Source: Palsa-504 sp963739135
GTDB taxonomy: Bacteria > Actinomycetota > Actinomycetes > Streptosporangiales > Streptosporangiaceae
Length of the DNA stretch: 64,000 bases
NCBI GenBank assembly: GCA_963739135.1
Contig: CAVTZG010000030.1
Coordinates: forward strand, 1-64,000
Direction of reading: 5' to 3'
The notes beneath the pieces are model-generated. The model worked only from the letters and a program-made list of their open reading frames with translations, was not told the origin of the DNA and did not search any database. Made by a program: the position numbers and the translations under genes. Positions 17,516 through 26,474 of the stretch are shown one piece after another (the stretch's first letter is position 1; each line of letters opens with the position of its first letter).

Positions 17516-18566
17516 ATGCCGGACGATACTCTTTCGATCTTCGCCCAGAGCCAGCCGGACAAGCCGGCCGTCATCGACGACAGGCCGGACGGGACCGTCG
17601 TCACCTGGACCTACGCCGAGCTTGAGGCGCAGGCGAACCGGATAGGGAACCTGCTGCTCTCGCTGCGGGCCGGGCCGGGCCGCAAGGTCCTGTGGTGCGG
17701 GCCGAACTCGCCCCAGGTCATGGCGGTCATGAATGCCACCAGGAAGGTCGGCGCGGTCGCCGTGCCGCTGAACTACCGGCTGACGCCGGAGGAGGCCCTG
17801 TACGTCATCAACCACAGCGACGCCGAGATCGCCTACGTGGATTACGACTACGTTCCGATGTTCGCGGCACTGCGCGGCCGGCTGGAGAACGTGCGGAACA
17901 TCATCACGGTCGGCGCGGCCCGGGAAGAAACGCGGGCCGGGATGCTGACCGATGCCGACATCGCGACCGCGCCGGCCGAGGTACCCGACGTCGGCGACGC
18001 GGCGGGCACGGGCGGGACGATGATCTACACCTCCGGCACGACCGGCCAGCCGAAGGGCGCGGTCCGGGACCGGGCCGGACCATCCGGGCGAGGTTTTCGT
18101 GCGGTCCAAGGTTACTTTCGACGCCTACTACAAGAACGACGTCGGCTACCAGGCGAACAGCCGCGGTGACTTCCATACGGTCGGCGACATCGCGTACCGG
18201 GACGACGAGGGCTACCTGTATATCTGCGACCGCAGGGCCGACATGATCATCTCCGGCGGGATGAACATCTACCCCGCCGAGATCGAGGCGGCGCTGGAGC
18301 AGCATCCCGCGATCTATGACGTCGCGGTGTTCGGGATCCCGTCGGAGCAGTGGGGCGAGGTCGTTCACGCGACGGTCGTGCGGTCTCCTGGCTCCCCGCT
18401 GACCGGCGAGGAGATCACCGCGTTCGCGCGCGAGCACCTGGCCAGCTACAAGGTGCCGCGGTCGGTGGCCTTCGCGGACGAGCTGCCCCGCACCGGGTCA
18501 GGCAAGCTCCTCAAGCGCCAGCTCCGGGCCCCCTACTGGGCCGGCCGCGCCGCCCAGGTCGGCTAA
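17516..18566 (+). pseudogene. Acyl-CoA synthetase with internal deletion
   Basis: The N-terminal 180 residues, from MPDDTLSIFAQ to the P-loop motif TSGTTGQPKGA, and the C-terminal 155 residues, from GPDHPGEVFVRSK through GDIAYRDDEGYLYICDR, IISGGMNIYPAEIE and the TGSGKLLKRQLR lysine motif, are typical AMP-forming acyl-CoA ligase. Between them, at about 18060, roughly 170 residues carrying the substrate pocket are gone and the frame changes. The rest is well preserved, so the deletion is probably recent. A GAGGGA site lies before the ATG. Confidence 0.85.
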
Positions 18567-18580
18567 CCGTCCCTGAGCAC

Positions 18581-19342
18581 CTATTCTCCCTTCCACACGG
18601 GGGCGCGCTTCGCGGCGAAGGCCCGGGCACCTTCCTGGGCGTCGGCCGAGGCAAAGACCGGATCCACGAACTTCCGCTGCGCGGCGAAGGCGTCCGCGCC
18701 GGCGTAGTCGATCGCCATGGCCATGATCTGCTTGGTCGCGCGGACGGCGAGCGGCCCGTTGGCGGCGATGGCCGCCGCGAGGTCGTTCGCTGCCGCCAGC
18801 GCCTGCCCGGGCTCGGTGAGCACATTGACCAGGCCATGCGTGTGGGCGGCCTCGGCCGCCAGCGGTTCGCCCGTGAGTGCGACCTGCATGGCCAGCTGGT
18901 AGGGCAGGATCTTGGGCAGCCGAAGCAGCCCGCCCGCCGCGGCGACCAGCCCCCGCTTGACTTCGGGCAGGCCGAACTTCGCATCGCGGGCCGCGACGAT
19001 GAGGTCCGCGGCCAGCGCGAGTTCACAGCCGCCGGCCAGCGCCCAGCCCTCGACGGCCGCGATGAGCGGCTTGGTGGGCGGACGCTCGGTCAGGCCGCCG
19101 AAGCCGCGCCCCGGCAAGGCGGGCCGCTCACCGCGGGCGAAGGCCTTCAGATCCATGCCCGCGCAGAACGTGCCGCCGGCACCGGTAATGATGGCGACGG
19201 TGAGGTCGTTGCGGGACTCGAACTCGTCGATGGCCGCCGCGATCCCGTTCGCAACCTCGAGGTTGACGGCGTTGCGCGCTTCGGGGCGGTTGATCGTGAT
19301 GACGGCGACGCCATCGGCGAATTCGCTCAGGACACTGCTCAC
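18581..19342 (-). CDS. Enoyl-CoA hydratase/isomerase family protein
   Basis: A 253-residue crotonase-fold enzyme. The oxyanion-hole segments are GAGGTFCAGMDLKAF and EGWALAGGCELALAADLIVAA; FGLPEVKRGLVAAAGG carries the usual active-site region, with Glu in the PEVK loop. Such enzymes hydrate or isomerise enoyl-CoA. It converges on the broken acyl-CoA ligase with 14 bases between the stops, which suggests a former fatty-acid or aromatic CoA catabolic group. Confidence 0.9.
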   Translation of the reverse strand: MSSVLSEFADGVAVITINRPEARNAVNLEVANGIAAAIDEFESRNDLTVAIITGAGGTFCAGMDLKAFARGERPALPGRGFGGLTERPPTKPLIAAVEGWALAGGCELALAADLIVAARDAKFGLPEVKRGLVAAAGGLLRLPKILPYQLAMQVALTGEPLAAEAAHTHGLVNVLTEPGQALAAANDLAAAIAANGPLAVRATKQIMAMAIDYAGADAFAAQRKFVDPVFASADAQEGARAFAAKRAPVWKGE

Positions 19343-19498
19343 CGGCTTGTCCTCCCAGTGGTGGATGGTCAGGTTGTCCGATCACCGCACGGACGGATGG
19401 GCAGGTCCTATATAACACAGGACCTCCGGACCAGGCTGAGGTGGCCATAAGGCCGACCACATCCCGCTGCGAGCCGGCACTTCCGGCAAGCCTTGCGC

Positions 19499-19681
19499 GC
19501 CGACGAACCAAAGCCTGCCGGAACGGTCCGTCTTGCCGTCGTTGATCCGCACGATCGACGTGTCCCACCCGCCGCGCCACCGTTCGTGCCACGTGGCATC
19601 GGCTTCGTTCCTCTCGTACAGGCCACCTCTCAGGCCCGCCACGAGATTGCCGCCGCTGGTCTTCACGACGAAACCGGGCTC
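19499..19681 (-). pseudogene. SMP-30/gluconolactonase internal fragment
   Basis: About 60 residues in one minus frame show the middle of an SMP-30/regucalcin-like beta-propeller: GGNLVAGLRGGLYE and the metal-site motif RINDGKTDRSGRLWFVG. Both ends are missing. It lies upstream of the crotonase on the same strand and abuts a plus-strand pyruvate kinase fragment. Confidence 0.6.
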
Positions 19682-19724
19682 GCTGGGGGTAGTGGCGACG
19701 GGGGGCGCCATCGCCCGGGCGGCA

Positions 19725-19847
19725 GGCGACATCGGGCGGTGCGCGCGAGGCGATCTCGTGGTGATCATGGCGGGCAGCCCGCCGGGCACCCCGGGCAGCA
19801 CCAACGCCATGCGCGTGCACCGCATCGGCGACGCCATCGCGTCCTGA
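19725..19847 (+). pseudogene. Pyruvate kinase C-terminal fragment
   Basis: About 40 residues ending at the TGA at 19847: RGDLVVIMAGSPPGTPGSTN followed by AMRVHRIGDAI. This is the diagnostic C-terminal strand of pyruvate kinase. The catalytic barrel is absent, so this is a scar, not a functional gene. The complete pyk must lie elsewhere if the cell has glycolysis. Confidence 0.75.
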
Positions 19848-19991
19848 GCTCATCTCACCAGGCCGGGATCGTCATCTGGCCCTGGCGATGGTCTCCTCGA
19901 TCGCGGCCTGGACCTCGGCGGGACCCGGGCCTGGCCACGTCAGCGCAGCTTCTGCGGCGGCGTCAGCCGCCACACAGGCCCGTTAGGAGGC

Positions 19992-20228
19992 ATGATGGTA
20001 ACCATGAAGGCACCCCGCCTCGCGACCCCGCGCCATCTGCCCGGCAGCCCGTTCGCCGCCCCGGCTCCGGCGCGCCCGGCCGAGATATTCGCCGTCGACG
20101 ATCAGGTGACGCACGACAAGTACGGGCTCGGCGTCGTCGTCACCGCGGACGACGACGCCGTGCTCGTGGACTTCCGCTCGCACCAGCGGCGAATCGCGCT
20201 GCCGTGCGCCAAGCTCACCAAGCTGTAG
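19992..20228 (+). CDS. Small conserved protein, DUF3553/CarD-like beta motif
   Basis: A 78-residue protein whose second half, FAVDDQVTHDKYGLGVVV then VLVDFRSHQRRIALP and AKLTKL, fits small actinobacterial proteins of a DUF3553-like, SH3-barrel type. The YGLG turn is characteristic. A GGAGG site precedes the ATG. The function is unknown; nucleic acid binding has been suggested for similar barrels. About 175 bases with GC-rich hairpins separate it from the convergent cold-shock gene. Confidence 0.65.
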   Translation: MMVTMKAPRLATPRHLPGSPFAAPAPARPAEIFAVDDQVTHDKYGLGVVVTADDDAVLVDFRSHQRRIALPCAKLTKL

Positions 20229-20403
20229 CATCCCGCCCCGAGCCTGCGCACGGTGCGAAACCTGGAACGGCCCAGGCCCCATGGGCCCCTAGGGCCCCAG
20301 GGGGCGGTACCGTCACGGGTTCGGAGATGATCAGAGGGATTCTGCGGCGCGGCGGGTGACGTGGTCACCTGCGCGGCAGGCGACGCGGCTGCGTGCCGGC
20401 AGG

Positions 20404-20607
20404 TCAGCTGATGACCGTGACGTTCTCCGCCTGCGGTCCCTTCTGCCCCTGAGTGATGTCGAACTCGACCTTCTGCCCTTCCTCCAGGCTGCGGTAGCCG
20501 TTGCCGTTGATCGCGCTGAAGTGCACGAACACGTCCTGGCCGCCGTCGACAGCGATGAAGCCGTAGCCCTTGTCGCCGTTGAACCACTTAACTGTGCCTT
20601 GCGCCAT
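20404..20607 (-). CDS. Cold-shock protein (CspA family)
   Basis: A 67-residue single OB-fold RNA chaperone. RNP1 KGYGFIAV and RNP2 DVFVHFSAI are intact, and the ends MAQGTVKWFN and GPQAENVTVI are canonical. It binds single-stranded RNA and DNA in the cytosol. Start set at ATG 20607; the longer frame to 20646 is the untranslated leader. The leader before it is comparatively AT-rich. Confidence 0.96.
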   Translation of the reverse strand: MAQGTVKWFNGDKGYGFIAVDGGQDVFVHFSAINGNGYRSLEEGQKVEFDITQGQKGPQAENVTVIS

Positions 20608-20823
20608 CTTGACCTTCTCTGTGGTGGAGGCAGCGCCGTCCCGCATTCCTGCGATCCCGCGCTGGCCGTTCGCTCCTGATTAGCCTGCCACGTGACACCC
20701 GAGCAGGCAAAACCAAGCCCAGATATATCGCAAGGTTTTGTCGCTATGTGAGACAAGGGCGAGTTGCCGCCATGCAAGGATCTAGGCGCGGGGTCATGGG
20801 TCGGGCAGCCGGAACGAGGAATT

Positions 20824-21471
20824 GTGGGCCAGACGGACGGCGCAACACCAGAAGTACCGATGCTGACCGTCGCCCTTGATGTGCCGTCAGCGCGGGTTCT
20901 CGCCGATCAGGCCTCGATCATCCAGGATCTTCAATTCGTCATGGACTGCTCTAAGCGGCTGCTCGCGGAGCTGGCCAGGCCCGAGGAAGAGCGGGACGGG
21001 GTTGTGCCGCAGGCGCTCTGGTCATCCGCCCTGCTGGCCTATGCTCGCTGCTTCGAAAAGGGCAGGCCGTCCGGGCTCACCGCCGAGGATATCGAGAACC
21101 TGCCCCTGCACGGGGCGGTGATGAAATTCCACACCTGGGTCATCGAGGAGCGCGACAAGCTGGCGACGTATCCTCCGGACCCGTTCGCGGCCGCGAGGAT
21201 CGGGGCGGCACTTTCCCCTCTTCGGCACAAGCAGCGGCGGGTGGAGGGAATCGCGATCTTCGCCACCAGCCATGTGCTCATCGACGCGATCGGCGTGCGG
21301 CAGCTGGGCGGCCTGGCTTCAGAACTGGCCAAGCAGACGGCCGAGAAGGCGACCAAGCAGCAGGACGCGGTACTCGCCGAGGCCAAGCGGCAGGACCTCG
21401 ACAGCCTGTACAGCCTGCCGCCGCTGCGCATGCGGCCGTCCCCGGCCGACCCGGCCGAAGACGCGCCTTAA
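20824..21471 (+). CDS. Hypothetical helical protein
   Basis: About 215 residues, not recognised. Predominantly helical, with a conserved-looking core WSSALLAYARCFEKGRPSGL and a C-terminal charged coiled-coil-like stretch (LASELAKQTAEKATKQQDAV, then EAKRQDLDSLYSLPPL). The GTG at 20824 follows GAGGA; ATG 20860 and ATG 20764 are alternatives. Codon usage is normal for the window. It stands alone, divergent from the cold-shock gene. Confidence 0.65.
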   Translation: MGQTDGATPEVPMLTVALDVPSARVLADQASIIQDLQFVMDCSKRLLAELARPEEERDGVVPQALWSSALLAYARCFEKGRPSGLTAEDIENLPLHGAVMKFHTWVIEERDKLATYPPDPFAAARIGAALSPLRHKQRRVEGIAIFATSHVLIDAIGVRQLGGLASELAKQTAEKATKQQDAVLAEAKRQDLDSLYSLPPLRMRPSPADPAEDAP

Positions 21472-21686
21472 GGGACTCCGGACGATCCCAGTCTGCCCGC
21501 TAACCCCCTGCGCCTCACCCGCCCCAGACCGGATCCGATGGCTGTGGCATCCTGCCGATTCTTTGCGTAGAGAGTGGCATCCATTGGTAAAGGCCGGATC
21601 GGCCCCGGACGGCTCCTAGGCCCGCCAGGACCGGGCATCCTGGCGCGTAGAATCCCGGCATCAGGTGGTGGACCGGGGAGGATGCG

Positions 21687-22463
21687 GTGCAAGTCGAGGC
21701 GGCCGGCCCGGTGCCCTCGCTTGCGTCCGGGGTGAAGCTCACGGTCGGCGCGGGCGGGCCCTCGCTGCGCCCGATGATGTGGATGTTCCTGGCTATCCTG
21801 GTCACGTTCCTGCTCACCAGGACCGTGACCAGGCTGATCCGGTCGGGTGCCGGCGCCCGCGCCGGGCTGGGCAATTTCCGGATCGCCGGCAACCACGTGC
21901 ATCATCAGGTTTTCGGCATCCTGATCATCATCGGCACGGGCATCGTCCTGGTCTCCAAGACGCCGCAGGGCGCCGGGCTCGACGCGGCCGCGGCCATCTT
22001 CGGGGCGGGCATCGGCCTCACCGTGGACGAGTTCGCGCTCTGGCTGCACCTCGAAGACGTCTACTGGTCCCACGAAGGCCGCAAATCGGTCGACGCGATC
22101 TTCTGCGTGCTCGTCATCACCGGCACGCTGATCGGCGGGGCCGAATTCGTGACCGGCCGCATCGGGACGGCGGCCTGGTGGTCCTCGGTCGGTGTCATCG
22201 CGCTCAATCTGCTGCTCTGCCTGATATGCATGCTCAAGGGCAAGGTCGTGACCGGCGTCATCGGCATCTTCATCAGCGTCGTGGCCCTCAGCGGCGCCAT
22301 CAGGCTGGCTAAGCCAGGGTCTTGGTGGGCCGAGCGCCGCTACGCAGGCCGCCCCCGTCTCGCCCTGCGCGCCGCACGCCGGTTTGACCAGCGTCATGAG
22401 GAGCGCTGGAACCGGATACGGGACCTCGTCGCCGGCGCTCCCTCCCGGGAGAAGCCCGGCTGA
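21687..22463 (+). CDS. Conserved integral membrane protein
   Basis: A 258-residue protein with about six hydrophobic segments (MWMFLAILVTFLLTR, VFGILIIIGTGIVLV, AAIFGAGIGLTVDEFALWL and others). The NHVHHQVFG motif at the start of the second helix and EDVYW after the third look like conserved polar positions within the membrane, perhaps a metal site. The C-terminus is a basic helix. A GTG start follows GGGGAGG. I recognise it as a conserved actinobacterial membrane protein but know no function. Confidence 0.7.
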   Translation: MQVEAAGPVPSLASGVKLTVGAGGPSLRPMMWMFLAILVTFLLTRTVTRLIRSGAGARAGLGNFRIAGNHVHHQVFGILIIIGTGIVLVSKTPQGAGLDAAAAIFGAGIGLTVDEFALWLHLEDVYWSHEGRKSVDAIFCVLVITGTLIGGAEFVTGRIGTAAWWSSVGVIALNLLLCLICMLKGKVVTGVIGIFISVVALSGAIRLAKPGSWWAERRYAGRPRLALRAARRFDQRHEERWNRIRDLVAGAPSREKPG

Positions 22464-22664
22464 CGGCGCGGGAGGCCTCCTCAGGCGGGCCACACCACGG
22501 GGAACAGCGGATGGTCCATGGCCGCCCCGGCCGGGATCTCGGCATCCACGCCGTCGAAAGGCGGCGAGGTGCGCCACCTGCGCGGCGCGTGCCGGCGCCG
22601 GGCCTGCTGCGTGCCAGGACCACCGCCGCCCGCATGCCCGCCGCGAACATCCCGGGCCGGCTGC

Positions 22665-22877
22665 TCAGGCCGGCTGCGGCCGGCCGGGAACCCAGCGTCC
22701 CAGCAGCCGCGGCCGGCGGGCGTCCCGTCCACCGGCGGCAGCAGCGGAGCCGGGCCGGGGCAGCGACCCGGCCGCCCGCCCCGCCCGGGCCTGCCGGGCC
22801 AGCCGCGCCGCCGCCGCGGCGGCGTGCTTCTCGTCCACCCGCAGGGCGGCGATGGTCTTCGTGATGTCCGGATGCAT
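22665..22877 (-). CDS. Small actinobacterial protein (MHPDI type)
   Basis: A 70-residue protein starting MHPDITKTIAALRVDEKHAA, a pattern of short helical proteins common in actinomycetes. The C-terminal half is alanine/arginine-rich and probably disordered. GAGGAGG lies just before the ATG. A further minus-strand tail, FDGVDAEIPAGAAMDHPLFP, ends at 22481 and belongs to another, unassigned fragment. Confidence 0.5.
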   Translation of the reverse strand: MHPDITKTIAALRVDEKHAAAAAARLARQARAGRAAGSLPRPGSAAAAGGRDARRPRLLGRWVPGRPQPA

Positions 22878-23064
22878 GATGTCCTCCTCGCTGCACGTCC
22901 GCCTTTTGTCCCTACGACGAGCGGGACACGCCGGGATGGACAGTCCGCGGCCAGAAGACCGGCCCGGGAGCGAGCCACAGGGGCGCAGCGCCGTCGGCTG
23001 CCGCCCCGGCTGCTGGCCGTGGGCACCCGGACCGCCGACATCGCTTCTCCGGAGCATTGCGCGC

Positions 23065-23200
23065 TCAGTCGCGTTGGCTGATCCACACCGATACGTGGGC
23101 GGGTTCCAGGGCCCGGTGCACGACACCGGCCAGGTCATCACGGACCGAGTCCAGGTCCACCGTGTCTTGCAGCCGGGCCGCGAACGCGGCCACGCGGCAG
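23065..23200 (-). pseudogene. C-terminal fragment of a sensor-like membrane protein
   Basis: In the minus frame ending at the TGA at 23065 about 45 residues read AAFAARLQDTVDLDSVRDDL then HRALEPAHVSVWI. This tail ends large actinobacterial membrane proteins that carry a GAF-like domain. A stop codon lies directly upstream at about 23210, so only the tail survives. Confidence 0.5.
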
Positions 23201-23251
23201 GTAAGTATTCACAATCACCAGAGCCTCCGGCCGACCGTTTCGGCAGGCCTG

Positions 23252-23650
23252 TCACCGGTCATCCATGGCGGCCGCCAGCATCGCGCGCTCGCCCTCGCTG
23301 AACGGCACCGGCCGGTGCTGGCCGGGGTCCCAGCGGACCGTGATCACGCGGGCCTCGGCCGCCACCTCCGCGGCCGGGGTGAGGATCGTTTCCCTGGTGA
23401 TCAGGCTGGTCGTGCCCAACCGCTCGGCCTGGATCCGCACCGTCACCTGCCGGTCCTGATGGCGGACCTCGGCGCGGAAGTCCACCTCGAGCCGGACCAC
23501 CACGTAGTGCGGATCGGTGTCGAAGGTCTGCGCGTAGAACGCGTCCCTGCCCTCCTCCAGGTAGCTGAGGAAGACCGCGTTGTTGACGTGCCCGAAGGCG
23601 TCCGTATCACGCCACCTGACCGGGACCAGGCGCTCGAACATCGCCACCAT
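23252..23650 (-). CDS. Acyl-CoA thioesterase, 4HBT hotdog fold
   Basis: A 132-residue hotdog-fold protein. The N-terminal block RWRDTDAFGHVNNAVFLSYL has the active-site Asp and the GHVNN turn of 4-hydroxybenzoyl-CoA thioesterase-like enzymes; LEVDFRAEV and the late ARVITVRWD strands complete the fold. It hydrolyses acyl-CoA thioesters in the cytosol; chain specificity is not evident. It is divergent from the crotonase at 23797, a plausible functional neighbour. Confidence 0.9.
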   Translation of the reverse strand: MVAMFERLVPVRWRDTDAFGHVNNAVFLSYLEEGRDAFYAQTFDTDPHYVVVRLEVDFRAEVRHQDRQVTVRIQAERLGTTSLITRETILTPAAEVAAEARVITVRWDPGQHRPVPFSEGERAMLAAAMDDR

Positions 23651-23796
23651 ATGCCTCCTCCGCAGCAGCGCTCAGGAACATCATCGGCCACGTCGCCGTC
23701 ACCGTGCGGCCCACCAGGCCACATGCCCACCCCGGACGAGCGGCACGTTATTCTCGTCCAGGCCTGCCTCCCGCGCTCGAGAATGAGGTGTCCCGC

Positions 23797-24588
23797 ATGA
23801 TTGGCCCTGGCCAGCTGAATCAGATCAGGTCCGAGATCCGCGATCACACCGCCGTGATCACCCTGGCCAACGCCAGCCGCAGGAACGCGATCAACGCCGA
23901 GATGGTGACTGAGATCGTCGGCGTGCTGGACGAGATCGAGGCCAGCCCGGACGTGAGCGCCGTGGTCATCACGGGCGAAGGCCCGGCCTTTTGCGCCGGT
24001 GCCGAGCTCGGCCACCTCATGCGGGCCTCGGCCGAGAACGACCTGGCCGTGCAGGCGCTGCGGACCATCTATCGCGTGTTCCTGCGTATCGACGCGTGCC
24101 CTCTGCCCACGATCGCGGCGGTCAATGGGCCTGCCGTCGGAGCCGGCATGAACATGGCCCTGGCCTGCGACATCAGAATCGCGGGACGTTCGGCGAGGTT
24201 CGCTACCCGTTTCCTGGCCCTGGGCCTGCACCCCGGCGGCGGGCACACCTGGATGCTCCGGCGGGCCATTGGAGCCCAGGGCGCCATGGCGGCCGTCCTG
24301 CTCGACCAGGAGATGTCCGGCCAGGAGGCGGCCGAAGCGGGCCTGGCCTGGCGGTGCGTCCCGGACGGCGAGCTGATGGACGAGGCCCTGCGCCTCGCCT
24401 CCCGCGCCGCCGCCGCGCCGCGCCAGGTACTCGTGCAGGCCAAGCAGTCGATCAGGGAAATGGCCGACGTCAGCTCCTATGCCGATGCCGTCGAGCTCGA
24501 ACTGCCCAAACAGCTGTGGTCGGCCCAGCAGGGCGAGTTCGCCGAACGGCTGGCCAAGCTCGGCGTCGGCCAGGGCCGCAAGGGCTGA
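23797..24588 (+). CDS. Enoyl-CoA hydratase/isomerase family protein
   Basis: A 263-residue crotonase. The first oxyanion motif is GEGPAFCAGAELGHL and the second AVNGPAVGAGMNMALACD. The usual catalytic glutamate of hydratases in the following loop (E in GxxPE) is not evident here: the loop reads ALGLHPGGGHTW, so it may be an isomerase or have another chemistry. The ATG at 23797 was chosen by alignment of the N-terminal strand; an upstream ATG at 23704 is open. It is followed 5 bases later by a phosphoglycerate mutase stub. Confidence 0.88.
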   Translation: MIGPGQLNQIRSEIRDHTAVITLANASRRNAINAEMVTEIVGVLDEIEASPDVSAVVITGEGPAFCAGAELGHLMRASAENDLAVQALRTIYRVFLRIDACPLPTIAAVNGPAVGAGMNMALACDIRIAGRSARFATRFLALGLHPGGGHTWMLRRAIGAQGAMAAVLLDQEMSGQEAAEAGLAWRCVPDGELMDEALRLASRAAAAPRQVLVQAKQSIREMADVSSYADAVELELPKQLWSAQQGEFAERLAKLGVGQGRKG

Positions 24589-24592
24589 CCGC

Positions 24593-24676
24593 ATGGCCCT
24601 ACTCGTGCTGCCCCGTCACGGCGAGAGCGAATGGAACAGTCCGACCAGCCCCGTCCGCCCCACACTAGGGTCATGA
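24593..24676 (+). pseudogene. N-terminal stub of histidine phosphatase (phosphoglycerate mutase-like)
   Basis: A 27-residue ORF, MALLVLPRHGESEWN and then unrelated residues to TGA. RHGESEWN is the phosphohistidine motif at the start of 2,3-bisphosphoglycerate-dependent phosphoglycerate mutases. Everything after about residue 15 is lost; the stop falls in a palindrome. It is a deletion scar abutting the LysR fragment region. Confidence 0.7.
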
Positions 24677-24720
24677 AACCCGGGTTTCAGCACACCAGAG
24701 GGTAGTGAAACCCGGGTTCA
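24674..24720. promoter_or_regulatory. Two GAAACCCGGGTTTC-type palindromes
   Basis: TGAAACCCGGGTTTCA at 24674-24689 is a perfect 16-base palindrome; TGAAACCCGGGTTCA at 24706-24720 is a near copy, with starts 32 bases apart. Paired copies about three helical turns apart suggest operator sites. The gene they once controlled may be the missing partner of the LysR fragment. They could also act as paired hairpins. Confidence 0.55.
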
Positions 24721-24758
24721 TTCCGCGGCTACCCGCGCGGATAGGGGCTCGGCCTGTG

Positions 24759-25022
24759 TCAGGTGGGGCGCCGGTAAAGCTCTGCGAGCAGGGCGACCGC
24801 CGCGTGGGTCGAGGGATGCGGGTCATGCTGCCGCCAGATCACCTGGACCGTGATGAGCGGGGCGTCACGCAGCAGCCGGAAGACCACGCCGTCGCGCCGG
24901 TACTGGGCCGTGGTGCCCTCAGGCGTGATCCCGACGCCGCCGCCCGCCGCGACGATGGCCAGCCAGTCGTCGATGTCGCGAGTGTCCCTGATCGGCGGCC
25001 GGGCGTCGGCCGGCCACAGGTC
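24759..25022 (-). pseudogene. LysR-family regulator, C-terminal fragment
   Basis: About 87 residues ending at 24759: RDIDDWLAIVAAGGGVGITP, VVFRLLRDAPLITVQVIWRQ and HAAVALLAELYR. This is the end of the LysR effector-binding domain. No HTH is present; upstream codons from about 25022 to 25196 belong to other debris, including a DPLWGNLVRR piece resembling the tails at 36350 and 36585. Confidence 0.65.
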
Positions 25023-25469
25023 CGGGGTGGTGGTCCCAGCGCTCGGCCTGGCCGAATGGGCGGCCATCGCCGCCATCGTGACCGCCAACGCGGTCAGCGT
25101 CACCCGCGGGCGGGCCGCATCCGAGTCACTGACCTGCCGGCGAACCAGGTTGCCCCACAGCGGGTCGTAGTCGGCCCGTGTGGATAAATACGTCACTTGC
25201 TAGCCAGAGTCTGCCGATTGTTACGCGGGGCGCCTGATGCGGAAGGTGTCGCAGCAGGTCTTCTTCTGGCCGACCGTACTGCGCGTCGCGCTTTCGGGCT
25301 GGGATGTGCTTGACCGCTCGCGATAGCAGTCGCCTGATCCTGGTCCAGGTATCCTTGGCCACTTCTGCCTCCTCGGAATCGTTGCCCGATATAGACGAGT
25401 CGGCCGGGCCGCGAACCTGACACTGGCTCAGGACAGAGCTCATCCGGGCCGACGACGGCCTTTAGTTGG
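25023..25469. other. Gene-poor debris region
   Basis: No gene can be supported. At 25135-25170 (minus) the residues YDPLWGNLVRR match the C-terminal tail of the glutamine-amidotransferase-like fragments near 36.4 and 36.6 kb. A minus-strand ORF from the GTG at 25365 (AKDTWTRIRRLLSRAVKHIP) has a possible GAGGCAG site and may be a small hypothetical protein, but it runs out of phase across that same fragment. Confidence 0.4.
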
Positions 25470-26306
25470 TCATAGCGAGAGCGGGAGCTGCGGGCGGCTG
25501 CTTTCCACGAGGATCGCGGCGAGTGCCACGGTCGCCTGCACGAGTCCCTCGTCTCCCGCCGCGATCGCGGTCACCCGGACCCGGACCAGGCCGAGCCAGG
25601 CCTCGGTGGCGACCGCCGCGGCCTGGAGGTCAGCGTGCTCCGTCTCGACCGCATCCTCGTAGGCGGTCCGGGCCCGGTGCCAGCGCCGCCGCGCCACGAG
25701 CAGGCTGGCCGGTTCCATGTACGCCATGAGCGTGGCGGCACCGGCAGCGAGTACGAGGATGAAGGCGCCGGTAAGGGCGCCGAAGACGGCGCTTCCTGAC
25801 GCGTACTCGTGGGCCGTCGGCCGGCTCGTGTGCGGGCCGAGACCGTGCAAGGCGACCAGCAGCAGCCCGAGCAGGAAGGCGGCGCTAATGATGGCAACCA
25901 CTAGAGCCCAGCGCCGCTGACGGACGGCGACCGCGCCAAGCCAGGCCACGGTCAGCCAGACCGCGGTGGCCGCCAGCGCGGGCAGCACGGACCCCAGCTC
26001 GCCGAGCAGCCCGCTGAGCTCGATGAGGTTAAGCATGGCCAACCCGCCGCTCAGCATAAGGACAAGCAGCAGCCCCACGCCGAAATCGATCGAATGACGC
26101 CGACGCGGCTCGAGCCGGTGCCGCAGCTCCTCGTAGGCAAGCCGGGCGGCCTGGACAGCGGTGAGTTTCAAGCGGATGATCGCCGCCGAGCACACCGCCA
26201 GCGCCCGGCAGTGACTGGCCTCGGCCAGCAGGCTCGGTGCCTCTGGGTGGTTGGCCAGCAGCTCGCCGATGATCCGGGCCGGCGTCAGCCGGTGTTCTGG
26301 CTGCAC
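25470..26306 (-). CDS. Four-helix membrane protein, unknown
   Basis: A 278-residue protein: an N-terminal helical soluble part (RIIGELLANHPEAPSLLAEA), four transmembrane segments between about residues 75 and 215 (GVGLLLVLMLSGGLAML; VLPALAATAVWLTVAWLG; VVAIISAAFLLGLLLVAL; LTGAFILVLAAGAATLMAYM), and a C-terminal cytosolic helical part with RWHRARTAYEDAV. GTG 26306 follows AGAAGGGA. Architecture resembles the 305-residue protein at 29229 (soluble helices, four membrane helices, coiled tail), so the two may be distant paralogues. It is divergent from the OmpA lipoprotein. Confidence 0.7.
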   Translation of the reverse strand: MQPEHRLTPARIIGELLANHPEAPSLLAEASHCRALAVCSAAIIRLKLTAVQAARLAYEELRHRLEPRRRHSIDFGVGLLLVLMLSGGLAMLNLIELSGLLGELGSVLPALAATAVWLTVAWLGAVAVRQRRWALVVAIISAAFLLGLLLVALHGLGPHTSRPTAHEYASGSAVFGALTGAFILVLAAGAATLMAYMEPASLLVARRRWHRARTAYEDAVETEHADLQAAAVATEAWLGLVRVRVTAIAAGDEGLVQATVALAAILVESSRPQLPLSL

Positions 26307-26474
26307 TGTCGTGTCCCTTCTCTCGCTCAGGCCGTTCCTGCTTGAGAAGAGGGGCGGATTCTCACCATCTGACACTGACGTCCTTGTCAGGTCCGGGCCG
26401 GGCGGTGCTCTTCCTTTCCATACATCAGATGTCCTGCGGCGGTGGCCGACCAGGACGAGGCGAAGGAGAACACG

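Noticed and set aside
21468..22577. A 369-codon minus-strand frame over the membrane protein at 21687
   Set aside because: Low-complexity RPGD-rich shadow; the plus strand has clear hydrophobic helices and a good ribosome binding site.
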